Positions 1 through 9,070 of a stretch of 64,000 bases of DNA are shown here, piece after piece. This DNA is from Pseudanabaena sp. lw0831. Its GTDB lineage: Bacteria > Cyanobacteriota > Cyanobacteriia > Pseudanabaenales > Pseudanabaenaceae. The position numbers were made by a program, and so were the translations under genes. Under the pieces are notes generated by a model, which saw nothing but the letters and a program-made list of their open reading frames with translations, was not told the DNA's origin and searched no databases. How positions within the stretch are numbered: position 1 is the stretch's first letter; each line of letters begins with the position of its first letter. The stretch covers positions 80,198-144,197 of the forward strand of contig NZ_BBJB01000066.1 of NCBI RefSeq assembly GCF_016584665.1, written 5' to 3'.

Positions 1-1914
1 TTTATGGTTAGAGTCGCTCGGGTAAAGAAGAAGTTTGCCGAGCAAATGGATATTATTTCCGATGATGGGCTTAATCCAGAAAAGCAGTTGCAAGTAATTC
101 GTGAGGCTCTTGTGCCATTGGTCACGATGCAGCATGAATTTTTTGAGAATATCCTGCGTCCAGAATTACACAATCATGGAGTGAAGATCTTAGACTACAA
201 GGATATCGATAAGAAACATCAGCGATATCTCAAAACCTATTTCCAAGACAAATTATTTGCTGTTCTCACTCCACTAGCAGTCGATCCTGCGCATCCATTC
301 CCATACATTTCTAATCTCAGCCTCAATTTGGTCGTGATCGTGCGCGATCGCGAAACTAAGGAAAAAAACTTTGCGCGGGTCAAAGTACCAAATGTGTTGC
401 CACGCTTTGTCAAAATTCCTGAGACCGACGATCATACCTTTGTACCTTTGGAACAAGTAATTGCTCATAATCTTGATGCATTATTTCCTGGGATGGAGAT
501 TGTCAGTTATTATCCATTTCGGATTACCCGTGATGCGCAGCTTGACATCGAAGAAGAAGAAGCAGATGACCTGATTTCGGCTCTGCAAGAAGAGTTGCGC
601 AAGCAGAAATTTGGCTCAGTCGTGCGTATGGAAATCGCCAGTGATATCCCGCCAGAAATCCGTAAAGAGTTAATCGAGCAATTGGGGATTACCGAAGCAG
701 ATGTGTATGATATTCCCGGATTAATTGGCTTAGGAGGTCTGATGGCGATCTCTTTTTTGCCAATGCCTGAGCATCAGGATAAGCCTTGGAAATCTGTAAC
801 TCATCCACGATTGAAGCAAGGGGATGAAGATGGCAAGAACATTTTTGATGTCATCAGCGAAGGTGATTTTTTAGTTCATCATCCTTATCAGTCTTTCACA
901 ACAACAGTGCAGCGATTTATTGAAGATGCCGCAAATGACGATGATGTACTAGCGATTAAACAAACTCTATATCGCACATCTGGAGATTCGCCAATTGTCC
1001 ATGCATTGATTCGGGCGGCGGAGAATGGCAAGCAGGTAGCGGTATTAGTAGAGCTAAAAGCGAGATTTGATGAGGCGAATAACATTCTCTGGGCGAAGAA
1101 GCTAGAAAATGCGGGAGTACATGTCGTATATGGCTTTAAGAATCTCAAAACCCACACCAAAACTGCTCTGGTGGTAAGGCAAGAAGGCGATCGCTTAGTG
1201 CGTTATGTCCATATTGGTACTGGCAATTACAACCCCAAAACGGCGAGATTTTACAGCGATCTTGGTATTTTTAGCTGTAATGATAATTTGGGTGCAGATT
1301 TGACTGATCTGTTTAACTACCTGACTGGTTATTCCCGTCAGCGTGACTATCGCAAGCTTCTAGTTGCGCCTGTAAATATGCGCGAGAAGTTCTTGAGCCT
1401 GATCCATCGCGAAATCGAACATCAAAAGCAAGGCTATCCTTCCTACATCATTGCCAAAATGAACTCATTGGTTGATCCTGAGATTATCTCGGCTCTATAT
1501 GAGGCTTCGCAAGTCGGTGTAAATATCGATCTGATCATTCGTGGTATTTGCTGTATTCGTCCGAAGGTGAAGGGATTAAGCGATCGCATAAGGGTAATCA
1601 GTGTAATCGGTCGTTTTCTAGAACATTCACGCATCTTCTACTTTAGTAATGGCGGTGAAGAGCAGGTATATATCGGTAGTGCCGACTGGATGCCCAGAAA
1701 CCTTGATGCAAGGGTTGAGGTGATTACCCCTGTTGAGGAAGGATCTCTGATCAAAGAACTTAAGCAGATTCTGGAAATTATCCTAGCTGATAATCGTCAA
1801 GCTTGGGATCTTAAAGCAGATGGAACCTATATTCAGAGGGTTCCTAAGGATGGAGAGCCTGAAATGAGTTCGCAAAAGCATTTCATGTCGCAAGGTAGAC
1901 CTGAATTTGCCTAG
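1..1914 (+). CDS. ppk1: Polyphosphate kinase Ppk1, 5' end outside the window
   Basis: Makes polyphosphate from ATP through a phosphohistidine intermediate. The reading frame is open to the first base (TTT ATG GTT AGA GTC) and opens with FMVRVA, which is internal in the family, so the first ATG is not the real start and roughly 70-80 N-terminal residues are missing. The catalytic histidine lies in HIGTGNYNP near base 1210. The second conserved stretch, LEHSRIFYF followed by IGSADWMPRNLD, lies at about 1620-1705. Both PLD-like C-terminal domains are therefore complete. The TAG stop at 1912-1914 is followed by a 139-bp gap holding two small palindromes. Confidence 0.95.
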   Translation, partial: FMVRVARVKKKFAEQMDIISDDGLNPEKQLQVIREALVPLVTMQHEFFENILRPELHNHGVKILDYKDIDKKHQRYLKTYFQDKLFAVLTPLAVDPAHPFPYISNLSLNLVVIVRDRETKEKNFARVKVPNVLPRFVKIPETDDHTFVPLEQVIAHNLDALFPGMEIVSYYPFRITRDAQLDIEEEEADDLISALQEELRKQKFGSVVRMEIASDIPPEIRKELIEQLGITEADVYDIPGLIGLGGLMAISFLPMPEHQDKPWKSVTHPRLKQGDEDGKNIFDVISEGDFLVHHPYQSFTTTVQRFIEDAANDDDVLAIKQTLYRTSGDSPIVHALIRAAENGKQVAVLVELKARFDEANNILWAKKLENAGVHVVYGFKNLKTHTKTALVVRQEGDRLVRYVHIGTGNYNPKTARFYSDLGIFSCNDNLGADLTDLFNYLTGYSRQRDYRKLLVAPVNMREKFLSLIHREIEHQKQGYPSYIIAKMNSLVDPEIISALYEASQVGVNIDLIIRGICCIRPKVKGLSDRIRVISVIGRFLEHSRIFYFSNGGEEQVYIGSADWMPRNLDARVEVITPVEEGSLIKELKQILEIILADNRQAWDLKADGTYIQRVPKDGEPEMSSQKHFMSQGRPEFA

Positions 1915-1994
1915 AAATAAGCATTAGCCTTGTACTCAAGTGCGAAGTTCAAAGCTCAAACCCATTGAAACGGTTTAATTAAGAGTATTCTGTT

Positions 1995-2039
1995 GTCCAC
2001 TTCAGTGGACTTGAGCTTTTAGCCCAGAACTTGAGTTCT
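1995..2039. repeat. Two short palindromes after ppk1
   Basis: GTCCACTTCAGTGGAC (1995-2010) is a perfect 7-bp stem with a TC loop. AGAACTTGAGTTCT (2026-2039) is a second perfect palindrome. They lie between the convergent ppk1 and Uma2 genes and could act as a weak bidirectional terminator. There is no strong T-run. Confidence 0.5.
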
Positions 2040-2053
2040 TGGTTTCTTTGCTT

Positions 2054-2707
2054 TCATTCACTGGGAGGCAATTGATTTAACCATGCCCGAAACTCTCGAC
2101 ATAGCACACTCATCGGCAGATTGTCACTGCGTTCTAAAAATGACGAAATTCCTTCAGAAACTGGAATTGATGGAAAAATCAAACTAATTGCAGAACTTCC
2201 ATACTTCCCATTCTGCAATAGATTAATTTCTAACCTGCCATTCCTAATTCTCCAAATTTCGGCAACTCCCAAAGCCTCATACGCGCTCATTTGAGTCTGT
2301 GAAGTTAGATCTACCTCGATCGCCAGATCAGGCACGGGATCGACATCTAGATCAATCCGCTTCAGCCCAATTGCTGCCCGATAGTTCTGAATATAAAAAC
2401 AATCATCTGGTTCGATCCCTGCTTGCATCCTACGATTTTTGAAAGTAGTGGAACCTAAAGATTCCCAATCTAAGTCAAGTTCATTTAATAAAATCTTTAG
2501 TAAATCACTCACAATGACCTTATTGCGTTCATGTTCTGGTAATGGCATCCTAAACTCTAAAACTCCTTTGGAATAGGCAATATGCGAATGACGATGCTCT
2601 CCAAGATCTGCCAAAATATCCTCAAATTCCTGCCAGCTAATCTTATCAAGGATAACTCTTTGTCCTTCTTGTAATTGGATTTGGGCGATCGCTATTTTTA
2701 CAGGCAT
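2054..2707 (-). CDS. Uma2 family (DUF820) restriction-endonuclease-fold protein
   Basis: About 217 residues. The Uma2/DUF820 core is visible: a conserved acidic stretch IEPDDCFYI, then VPDLAIEVDLTS, which carries the D and E-x-D part of a PD-(D/E)XK-like active site, then the family's AYEALGVAEIWRIRNGRLEI. The frame is open back to a TTG at 2734, but ATG at 2707 is preceded by GGAG at a good distance, so that start is chosen. Uma2 proteins occur in large paralogous families in cyanobacteria; their biological role is not established. Another Uma2 gene lies just upstream on the same strand (27-bp-scale gap), so the two may be cotranscribed. Confidence 0.85.
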   Translation of the reverse strand: MPVKIAIAQIQLQEGQRVILDKISWQEFEDILADLGEHRHSHIAYSKGVLEFRMPLPEHERNKVIVSDLLKILLNELDLDWESLGSTTFKNRRMQAGIEPDDCFYIQNYRAAIGLKRIDLDVDPVPDLAIEVDLTSQTQMSAYEALGVAEIWRIRNGRLEINLLQNGKYGSSAISLIFPSIPVSEGISSFLERSDNLPMSVLCREFRAWLNQLPPSE

Positions 2708-2760
2708 ACCTATCATCTCCAAATGATTGAGCAACGTTTTTACGAAATTCGCGCAAGGTC

Positions 2761-3348
2761 TTAATTGGTGAACTCGTTAGCATATTTTTGTTCAAAGGCG
2801 GTCATTGCGTCTAACTGCGAATCCATCAACAAACATTCTTCTAAATGGGCTATATCCAGATGTGGCAACCAGACGCTTGTTTTAACTTCCACATACTCGC
2901 CATGCTCTAAGTGATAAATACTAATTCTGCCATCATACCAAAACCAAACTTCAGAAATGTTTCTTAATTGATACTTTCTTAGCTTTTTAATGCCGCCGCT
3001 AGTAACCACGACTTCTATACACAAGTCCGTCTGTTTGGGATCATTACCAAAAGCAAAGGATAAGTCAGCCTGAAACTCAAGCTTTGGCTCAACAGTTTGT
3101 GTATAAGCACCTGTTGCCGTGAAACGAATACGATTGATGACGAAGTAAGAAATAAGTAAAGCCCCAAGCAAACTGGATATCATTTCATGCAGTAAACCAA
3201 TACCCATAATTTCTAGTTCTCCCTCACAATAGATCATCCGCACACCACCAATTTCATCAAAGGCGGATTGCAAAGTTTTAAACTGCTCCCAAGTTACAGA
3301 TCTTTTCACAAGATATTGGTTTTCTGCCTTAGCTAAAGTTTGGTTCAT
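2761..3348 (-). CDS. Uma2 family (DUF820) protein
   Basis: 195 residues from the ATG at 3348 (MNQTLAKAENQYLV). The frame opens 16 codons further upstream, but that extension runs into the palindrome at 3388-3442 and is unlikely to be coding. Uma2 features are FQADLSFAFG, LCIEVVVTSGG and KYQLRNISEVWFWYDGRISIYHL. The first catalytic motif, usually PDV or PDL, reads ADLSF here, so activity is uncertain. It is followed at a short interval by a second Uma2 gene on the same strand. Confidence 0.8.
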   Translation of the reverse strand: MNQTLAKAENQYLVKRSVTWEQFKTLQSAFDEIGGVRMIYCEGELEIMGIGLLHEMISSLLGALLISYFVINRIRFTATGAYTQTVEPKLEFQADLSFAFGNDPKQTDLCIEVVVTSGGIKKLRKYQLRNISEVWFWYDGRISIYHLEHGEYVEVKTSVWLPHLDIAHLEECLLMDSQLDAMTAFEQKYANEFTN

Positions 3349-3387
3349 CGCTTTGCCTTTGCTATTGAGTACTTTCAGTATAATATC

Positions 3388-3442
3388 AAAACCCAAGAAG
3401 AGAATAGCGGCGCGAAGCGCCGCTATTCTCTTCTTGGGTTTT
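3388..3442. terminator. 55-bp perfect palindrome, loop GAA (bioB 3' end)
   Basis: A 26-bp perfect stem starts with AAACCCAAG, ends with CTTGGGTTT and has the three-base loop GAA inside AGCGGCGC/GCGCCGCT. It sits between bioB (ends 3474) and the Uma2 gene (starts 3348) on the minus strand. It belongs to the palindrome family described in the findings. Confidence 0.75.
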
Positions 3443-3473
3443 ATGTACTAATACACTTGGCGACAGCTAGAAA

Positions 3474-4412
3474 TTAAACAAGTTCCTTCGGTTTTACACC
3501 TAGTTTTTGGAACATCTCCGCATCATCTTGCCAGTCTGGATTTGCAGTGGTGAGTAGTTTCTCACTAGAGAAGATAGAATTTGCGCCTGCGAGAAAGCAG
3601 AGAGCTTGATCGGAAACGCTGAGCCGATCTCGTCCTGCGGAAAGTCTCACAACTGCCTTAGGCATCAGGATTCTCGCGGTTGCGACCATCCGCACTAAAA
3701 CTAAAGGATCGATCGCTTCAAGATCGCCAAATGGAGTTCCTGTAACGGGAGATAATGCATTAATTGGCACTGATTCAGGTTGTGGCGTGAGGTTTGCTAA
3801 TGTGTGCAAAAGATCAATGCGATCGCTGTCAGTCTCACCCATGCCGACGATGCCGCCACAACAAACTTGAATACCCGCTTCGGAGACATGCTGAATCGTC
3901 TCGAGGCGATCGCGATAGGTTCGCGTTGTGATAATTTCGGGATAGAAACTTTCGGAAGTATCGAGATTATGGTTATAGGCTGTTAAGCCCGCTTTCGCTA
4001 AGCGCTGAGCTTGATCTGGGCGCAACATCCCCATCGTTACACAGGCTTCCATTTCCATCCCTGCTACGGCTTCAACCATTTGCAAAACCCGCTCAAACTC
4101 TTCACCATCAGGCGCATTGCGCCATGCTGCTCCCATACAAAAACGAGTTGCACCATGCTTTTTGGCTTCTTGTGCTTGACTGATTACCTCATCTAGTGGC
4201 AACAGCGGATAAGTCTCTACCCCTGTCGGATAGCGCGAGCTTTGAGGGCAATATTTACAATCTTCAGGACAACGACCTGATTTGATGTTTGATAGAGTGC
4301 ACATCTGCACAGCATCAGTTTGATGATATTGTCGATGTACTGATTGCGCCTCAAAAACTAGTGACAGCAAGGGCTTATGATAAATTTCGGTAACAGATTC
4401 AAGGGAGATCAA
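3474..4412 (-). CDS. bioB: Biotin synthase BioB
   Basis: Radical-SAM enzyme that inserts sulfur into dethiobiotin, the last step of biotin synthesis. The radical-SAM cluster motif CPEDCKYC is at about residues 49-56, followed by YCPQSSRY. Other family signatures are YNHNLDTSESFY and GGIVGMGET, and RLSAGR, which contributes the arginine ligand of the [2Fe-2S] cluster. The length of 312 fits the family. No in-frame ATG or GTG lies close upstream, so the start appears to be TTG at 4412. No other bio gene is adjacent. The 55-bp palindrome just downstream probably terminates it. Confidence 0.95.
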   Translation of the reverse strand: MISLESVTEIYHKPLLSLVFEAQSVHRQYHQTDAVQMCTLSNIKSGRCPEDCKYCPQSSRYPTGVETYPLLPLDEVISQAQEAKKHGATRFCMGAAWRNAPDGEEFERVLQMVEAVAGMEMEACVTMGMLRPDQAQRLAKAGLTAYNHNLDTSESFYPEIITTRTYRDRLETIQHVSEAGIQVCCGGIVGMGETDSDRIDLLHTLANLTPQPESVPINALSPVTGTPFGDLEAIDPLVLVRMVATARILMPKAVVRLSAGRDRLSVSDQALCFLAGANSIFSSEKLLTTANPDWQDDAEMFQKLGVKPKELV

Positions 4413-4507
4413 AAGAGTATTTATGCTTACGACATAATGATAGCGATCGCCATTGTACTGTGAAGGAATACCGCTTGAGAGCGCGATCGCAATACTTCTT
4501 TATGTTA

Positions 4508-4531
4508 GAGTGTGCCCCTGCGGGTGCACTC
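4508..4531. terminator. Hairpin downstream of sqdX
   Basis: GAGTGTGCCC pairs with GGGTGCACTC around a CTGC loop, with one or two mismatches. It lies 9 bp past the sqdX stop on the minus strand, which suits a terminator. No long T-run is seen. Confidence 0.5.
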
Positions 4532-4539
4532 TCAAGTAT

Positions 4540-5667
4540 TTAAACAATTAAAACGGGTTTACAAGCCTCTATTGTCTGTTCATAATAATTTTGCAATTGT
4601 CGCGTGGCAGCATCCCAACCCCACTTTTCAGCCTCTAGACGTGCTTCGATGCACATATATTGATTACGATTTTGCAAAAGATTTTGAGTTGCCAAAGTTA
4701 AGCCATTGCTATCATTAGGCTCAAACAAATAGCCGTTAATGCCATTGGTGACAATATCAGGAATCCCGCCTGAATTTGCGGCAACAACTGGACAACCAGC
4801 CGCCATTGCTTCGAGCAAAACTAAGCCCAGAGTCTCAGTACGCGATGGGAATAAAAAAGCATCACTTGACGCAAAAGCGGCGGCAAGATCGTCACCACGT
4901 AAATAGCCCACAAAATTAGTGTTGGTATCTGCAAAAATCTTCTCAAGTTCCTGACGATAGGGTCCATTCCCAACTAGTGCAAGACGGCTATTTGGGATTG
5001 CTTGCAGCACTGGCAAGATATTCTGAATTTCTTTTTCCGCAGAGAGTCTGCCCACATATAGAAATAAGATAGCTTCGGGATGACCTTGGGTGAGATGCGA
5101 TCGCATTTCGGCACTTTTAAATCTTGGATGAAACTGCACGGTATCGACACCACGTTGCCAAAGATCTAGCCGCTCAACACCATGCGATCGCAGTTCATCG
5201 ATCATTACTGTCGAAGTACAAAGGTTTAGAGCTGCTTGATTGTGAGTGTTTTTGACCAATTCCCACATCAAGCCTTCAAGGAATCCCAATCCGTAATGCT
5301 GCAAATATTGGGGTAAATGCGTGTGATAGGAAGCCATAAGCGGATAATTCATCGATTTGGCATAATATAAACCTGCCATGCCCAAAATTGCAGGATTTAC
5401 AATATGAATAATATCGGGTTTGAACTCCTCTAGCGCATAGCCAATCGAAGGACGTGGGAGAGCTACTTTTAGTTCTGGATATAGCGGGAAGTCAAAGGCT
5501 GATACGCCATAAATCTGTGCGCCACAGTATTCTTTAAGTCCACCATCGGGCGAAAACACCAATACTTGGTTACCGAGCTTGACCAGATATTCGACGGTAT
5601 ATTTGAGGCGAGTAACGATGCCATCAATTTTTGGCAAAAATGTCTCGGTAAATATGGCGATACGCAT
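4540..5667 (-). CDS. sqdX: UDP-sulfoquinovose:diacylglycerol sulfoquinovosyltransferase SqdX
   Basis: GT4-type glycosyltransferase that makes the thylakoid sulfolipid SQDG from UDP-sulfoquinovose and diacylglycerol. The start MRIAIFTETFLPKIDGIVTR is characteristic of SqdX, followed by FSPDGGLKEYCGAQIYGVS, PLYPELKVALPRPSIG and SYHTHLPQYLQHYGLG. The C-terminal nucleotide-binding half has YVGRLSAEKEI and the retaining-GT4 E-x7-E pattern in SRTETLGLVLLEAMAAG. The ATG at 5667 is chosen because the family begins there; the frame extends 15 codons further. The sulfoquinovose synthase sqdB is not in the window. Confidence 0.93.
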   Translation of the reverse strand: MRIAIFTETFLPKIDGIVTRLKYTVEYLVKLGNQVLVFSPDGGLKEYCGAQIYGVSAFDFPLYPELKVALPRPSIGYALEEFKPDIIHIVNPAILGMAGLYYAKSMNYPLMASYHTHLPQYLQHYGLGFLEGLMWELVKNTHNQAALNLCTSTVMIDELRSHGVERLDLWQRGVDTVQFHPRFKSAEMRSHLTQGHPEAILFLYVGRLSAEKEIQNILPVLQAIPNSRLALVGNGPYRQELEKIFADTNTNFVGYLRGDDLAAAFASSDAFLFPSRTETLGLVLLEAMAAGCPVVAANSGGIPDIVTNGINGYLFEPNDSNGLTLATQNLLQNRNQYMCIEARLEAEKWGWDAATRQLQNYYEQTIEACKPVLIV

Positions 5668-5865
5668 AGTGATGACTGTACGGAATCGTTGGCTATGGGC
5701 TGACAGCATCATACTATGGTAGGTAATCTCCTATACAAATAAAAAGTCAAATCCTCATAGCTGGGTTAATTGTGTAAAGGAAAGTTTACTTAATGCTGAC
5801 CTGTGCGATCGCTATCATCAGCCACAGGCGATCGCCGAGTTCGTTTAGTTATTGATTTGTATAGA

Positions 5866-6442
5866 TTAGCCAAGGCTGACATTTTCATAAATTTCTTCAA
5901 AGGAAATGTCAAATTTTACTGTTTGTAAAGATAATGCTAAATTATCATTTCGATATTCAGATAATATCCATTTGCCCTGATTAATTTTATTGAATTGCAT
6001 TATATAATATTGATATTGGCTAATTAAAATATATTCTTTGAACTCAGGAATTGAGCGATAATAATAAAACTTTTCGCCTTGATCGTAATTTTGTGTTGAT
6101 TTTGATAGAACTTCGACAATCAAATAGGGATTTGTTATGATTGTTTGGTTATTTCCGTAATAATTAGGTTCACCTTCAATCAGCATCACATCAGGATAAG
6201 TTGCCTCTGAGTAAGAAGGAATCCAGAGCTTAACATCAACCGATAAATATGTTGTATTTTTGTTTTTTGAGTGCAAATTTTAAGTTTGTGGCAAAATTTA
6301 AGGCGATTTTGTTATGGTCTGTTGTTCCACCCGTCATGCCAATAATTTCTCCATTTTTATATTCATTTTTTTCAGTAGCAATTTCTTCCATTGCTAAATA
6401 TTCGTCAAATGTGTAAGTTTGATTGATTAAAGTAACTGTCAT
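5866..6442 (-). pseudogene. Uma2 family gene broken by a single-base frameshift
   Basis: The N-terminal part (from ATG 6442, MTVTLINQTYTFDEYLAMEE) ends at a TGA shortly after ...KKQKYNIFIG. The rest of the Uma2 domain continues in another frame as DVKLWIPSYSEATYPDVMLIEG and LIVEVLSKSTQNYDQGEKF to 5866. Removing one A of the AA at 6238-6239 (plus strand) joins IFIG directly to DVKLWIP and restores the normal family pattern with PDV and VEVLS-x-S. This is either a recent inactivating +1 insertion or a sequencing or assembly error. Codon use in the downstream part still looks coding, which favours a recent event. Confidence 0.85.
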
Positions 6443-6502
6443 ATTTTTTCTCCAGTTAAAAATTTATTGATATTGATTTTGTCTAGTGATCGCTTCAAAT
6501 TG

Positions 6503-7120
6503 TTAATTACCCGCTTGGAAAATCTGATTAGCCGTCAAATTCAATTCTGGAAAAGTTGGCGATATAACTCGCTCATCTTCTCTAAAAGCAGTTACTTGAT
6601 ACTCCCCATCAACTAACTCATGCACTAAAATTGTTGGCTGCTTAGGATTACCAATAAACCTTCTACCACCAATTCCTAAATAATCCACAATCCAATACTC
6701 AGGAATCCCCATCTCCTCATAATCTTTAACCTTAGTGAAATAATCAACCCGCCAATTAGTACTCACCACCTCGATCGCAATGACAACAGATGCTCCCTGA
6801 GTGACTGTAGATTGACTCTCCCACAATTGCTCATTTACTAAATTAGAAGTCTTTAAAATTAAGACATCAGGCAAATAAGCCGATTCAGCATCAGGTACTT
6901 TCACGAAAGCTTGACTAGGCAAAAAGTAAGGAAGATTTGCTTGTCTAACCAGAAAAGCAAGTTCTATGGTTAAAAAACCCTTCACTTGCTCATGCTTTCC
7001 AACAGGTTGTGGCATCTCAACAATTACTCCATCATGAAGTTCATAAAGTCTATTCTCTGGCTTCCATGCGGCAAATTCTGCAAAAGTTACCAATTCAGTC
7101 TTAGCTAAAGCTTGAACCAT
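6503..7120 (-). CDS. Uma2 family (DUF820) protein
   Basis: 205 residues starting MVQALAKTELVTFAEF. Core Uma2 pattern: RLYELHDGVIVEMPQPVGKHEQV, then AYLPDVLIL (the PD motif), VVIAIEVVSTNW (E-x-V) and the late YFTKVKDYEEMGIPEYWIVDY block. All expected active-site positions seem present, so unlike its downstream neighbour it looks intact. It is the upstream member of the pair with the frameshifted copy, on the same strand. Confidence 0.87.
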   Translation of the reverse strand: MVQALAKTELVTFAEFAAWKPENRLYELHDGVIVEMPQPVGKHEQVKGFLTIELAFLVRQANLPYFLPSQAFVKVPDAESAYLPDVLILKTSNLVNEQLWESQSTVTQGASVVIAIEVVSTNWRVDYFTKVKDYEEMGIPEYWIVDYLGIGGRRFIGNPKQPTILVHELVDGEYQVTAFREDERVISPTFPELNLTANQIFQAGN

Positions 7121-7426
7121 TTTTGTTTACCTATCTTGCGAACTAAGTTCTCATATTATAGTCAGAGCCTTGAAACTCATTCAATCACTCCATTACAAAG
7201 TCATAATTTCAGTCGAGTCATTTCCTACAAACTCTGATTTTATATTTCGCAATTACTTAAGATTAGTGATTGATTTTATATTAACGTAGCATTTTTGAGT
7301 GATATTCGCAGTCGAGGTCTGACAAAAATCTCACAAAAAGTTGTCCGACCTAACAAGTTTAACAAGCCTCGCAAAATAGCAAGGCTTGTTAAATTTATAG
7401 GTTTGTGTAAAGCGAGATCGCTAAAA
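7121..7426. other. 306-bp intergenic stretch, mostly featureless
   Basis: It lies between ilvH (minus, upstream) and the Uma2 gene. Only one structure stands out, an inverted repeat at 7360-7393 (TTAACAAGCCT and AGGCTTGTTAA). It is otherwise AT-rich with no convincing ORF, and it probably also holds the Uma2 promoter. Confidence 0.5.
7360..7393. terminator. Hairpin downstream of ilvH
   Basis: TTAACAAGCCT (7360-7370) pairs perfectly with AGGCTTGTTAA (7383-7393) around a 12-base loop. It is 34 bp past the ilvH stop on the minus strand. The run following it is not clearly T-rich, so it is a probable rather than a classical terminator. Confidence 0.5.
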
Positions 7427-7966
7427 TTAGAAATTAGATACGGCGCTGCCTAGGCTATGTTTGGAGATTTTGAGATATTCCGTGTTAACCCCCGATTCGC
7501 GGGTTAACGAGACCTTGCCAGTACGAGCAATTTCGCGAATGCCAAACTTGTTTAACATCTTCAAAATAGCCACCATCTTCCCAGGATCGCCGACCACTTC
7601 GATTGTCAAGAAATCATCAGCCACGTCAACAATACGGGCGCGGAAAATCTGAGATATTTCAATAATTTCCGATCGCACATTTGGAGCGGCATTTACCTTA
7701 ACGAGCATCAGCTCGCGCTCAACACAAGGAATATCGGTAAAGTCAAGAATTGTGATCACATTGATCAGTTTATGCAACTGCTTCGTGATTTGCTCAATCG
7801 TGTGATCGTCGCCAGAGACCACCATCGTAATGCGCGTAAATCCATCTTGCTCGGCAGTCCCGACCGCAAGGCTCTCGATATTAAAACCTCGGCGGGCGAA
7901 CAAGCTAGCAATGCGGGTCAGCACGCCTGCCTCATCTTGGACGACAACGGAGAGAGTATGTTTCAT
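7427..7966 (-). CDS. ilvH: Acetolactate synthase small (regulatory) subunit
   Basis: Regulatory subunit of acetohydroxyacid synthase in branched-chain amino acid synthesis. It activates the catalytic IlvB/I subunit and mediates valine feedback. The N-terminal ACT domain (residues about 1-75) begins [33 protein letters not shown], the family consensus. The second ferredoxin-like domain follows, with MLVKVNAAP and the C-terminal [15 protein letters not shown]. The length of 179 is slightly above the usual 160-175. The catalytic subunit gene is not adjacent, as is common in cyanobacteria. Confidence 0.96.
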   Translation of the reverse strand: MKHTLSVVVQDEAGVLTRIASLFARRGFNIESLAVGTAEQDGFTRITMVVSGDDHTIEQITKQLHKLINVITILDFTDIPCVERELMLVKVNAAPNVRSEIIEISQIFRARIVDVADDFLTIEVVGDPGKMVAILKMLNKFGIREIARTGKVSLTRESGVNTEYLKISKHSLGSAVSNF

Positions 7967-8132
7967 GGTGACAAATTCGGCAAATAAACAGCACAGTAGA
8001 CTATATTAATGACTTTGGTTACCTTATTGCGATTATCAAGATACATATTGATAACGATTTAGGTGCTTTGCTCTCAAAACTAAGGGGGCTGCTTCATGCC
8101 CCTCTTAGGTAATATATTCAAACTTCAAAAAT

Positions 8133-8996
8133 ATGACTGCTCAGTTTCATCATGTTCCCGTACTTGCCGAGCCAGCGATCGCAGGTTTAGAGATTATTTC
8201 AGATGGTATATACCTCGATTGCACAGTTGGCGGTGGTGGACATAGCTCGTTAATTTTGCAAGGGGCGGAAAATGTGCGTTTAGTAGCGATCGATCTCGAT
8301 GAAATGGCGATCGCGGCGGCAACCGAAAAACTTGCAGATTATATAAATCAAGTAACCTTTTGGCGTGGCAACTTTTGTGAATATAAACCTTCGGCAGATT
8401 TAAAATTTGATGGCATCCTTGCCGATTTGGGTGTAAGTTCAACGCAGTTTGATGTTGCTGAGCGAGGGTTTAGCTTTCGAGAGTCGGGCGATCTTGACAT
8501 GCGGATGGATAATCGCCAGACTCTGACTGCTGCGGAAATTATCAATCACTACAAAGAAGTTGAACTTGCGGATATATTTTTTAAACTGGGAGAAGAGAGA
8601 CTTTCGCGACGAATTGCCCGTCAAATTGTGGAGAAGCGTCCATTTAAAACTACGTTGGAACTTGCCAATGCCATTTCTGCTTGCGTCCCCGCCAGCTATC
8701 GACATGGCAGAATCCATCCTGCCACGCGCACATTTCAGGCCCTAAGAATTGCTGTAAATCGTGAATTGGAGAGCCTCGAAAAATGGCTAGCTGTATCTCC
8801 AGATTGGCTAAAAACAGGTGGTAAAATTGCCGTAATTACTTTCCACAGTCTGGAAGATCGCATTGTCAAGCATACATTTCGTGAAGACGATCGCTTACAG
8901 GTTCTCACCAAAAAAGTAATCATCGCTACGGATGAAGAAACTCGCGCAAATCCTAGAGCGAGATCGGCGAAGTTACGCATTGCCCAGAGGATTTAA
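8133..8996 (+). CDS. rsmH: 16S rRNA (cytosine(1402)-N(4))-methyltransferase RsmH
   Basis: SAM-dependent methyltransferase that modifies C1402 in the ribosomal decoding site. HHVPVLAEPAI at the N-terminus and YLDCTVGGGGHS (SAM-binding motif I, about residues 28-39) are diagnostic. ILADLGVSSTQFD, the RGFSFRESGDLDMRMD signature, TFQALRIAVNRELE and ITFHSLEDRIVK are all present. At 287 residues it is slightly short but complete. It is monocistronic here, not in a dcw cluster, although murE lies 6 kb away. The large kinase starts 74 bp downstream on the same strand. Confidence 0.96.
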   Translation: MTAQFHHVPVLAEPAIAGLEIISDGIYLDCTVGGGGHSSLILQGAENVRLVAIDLDEMAIAAATEKLADYINQVTFWRGNFCEYKPSADLKFDGILADLGVSSTQFDVAERGFSFRESGDLDMRMDNRQTLTAAEIINHYKEVELADIFFKLGEERLSRRIARQIVEKRPFKTTLELANAISACVPASYRHGRIHPATRTFQALRIAVNRELESLEKWLAVSPDWLKTGGKIAVITFHSLEDRIVKHTFREDDRLQVLTKKVIIATDEETRANPRARSAKLRIAQRI

Positions 8997-9070
8997 TCAA
9001 TTTATACTTGTAGCACTTGAGTGCTAGGCGTTCTTATATGTACACCATAGCCCCGCAAGGTGATGAAACA

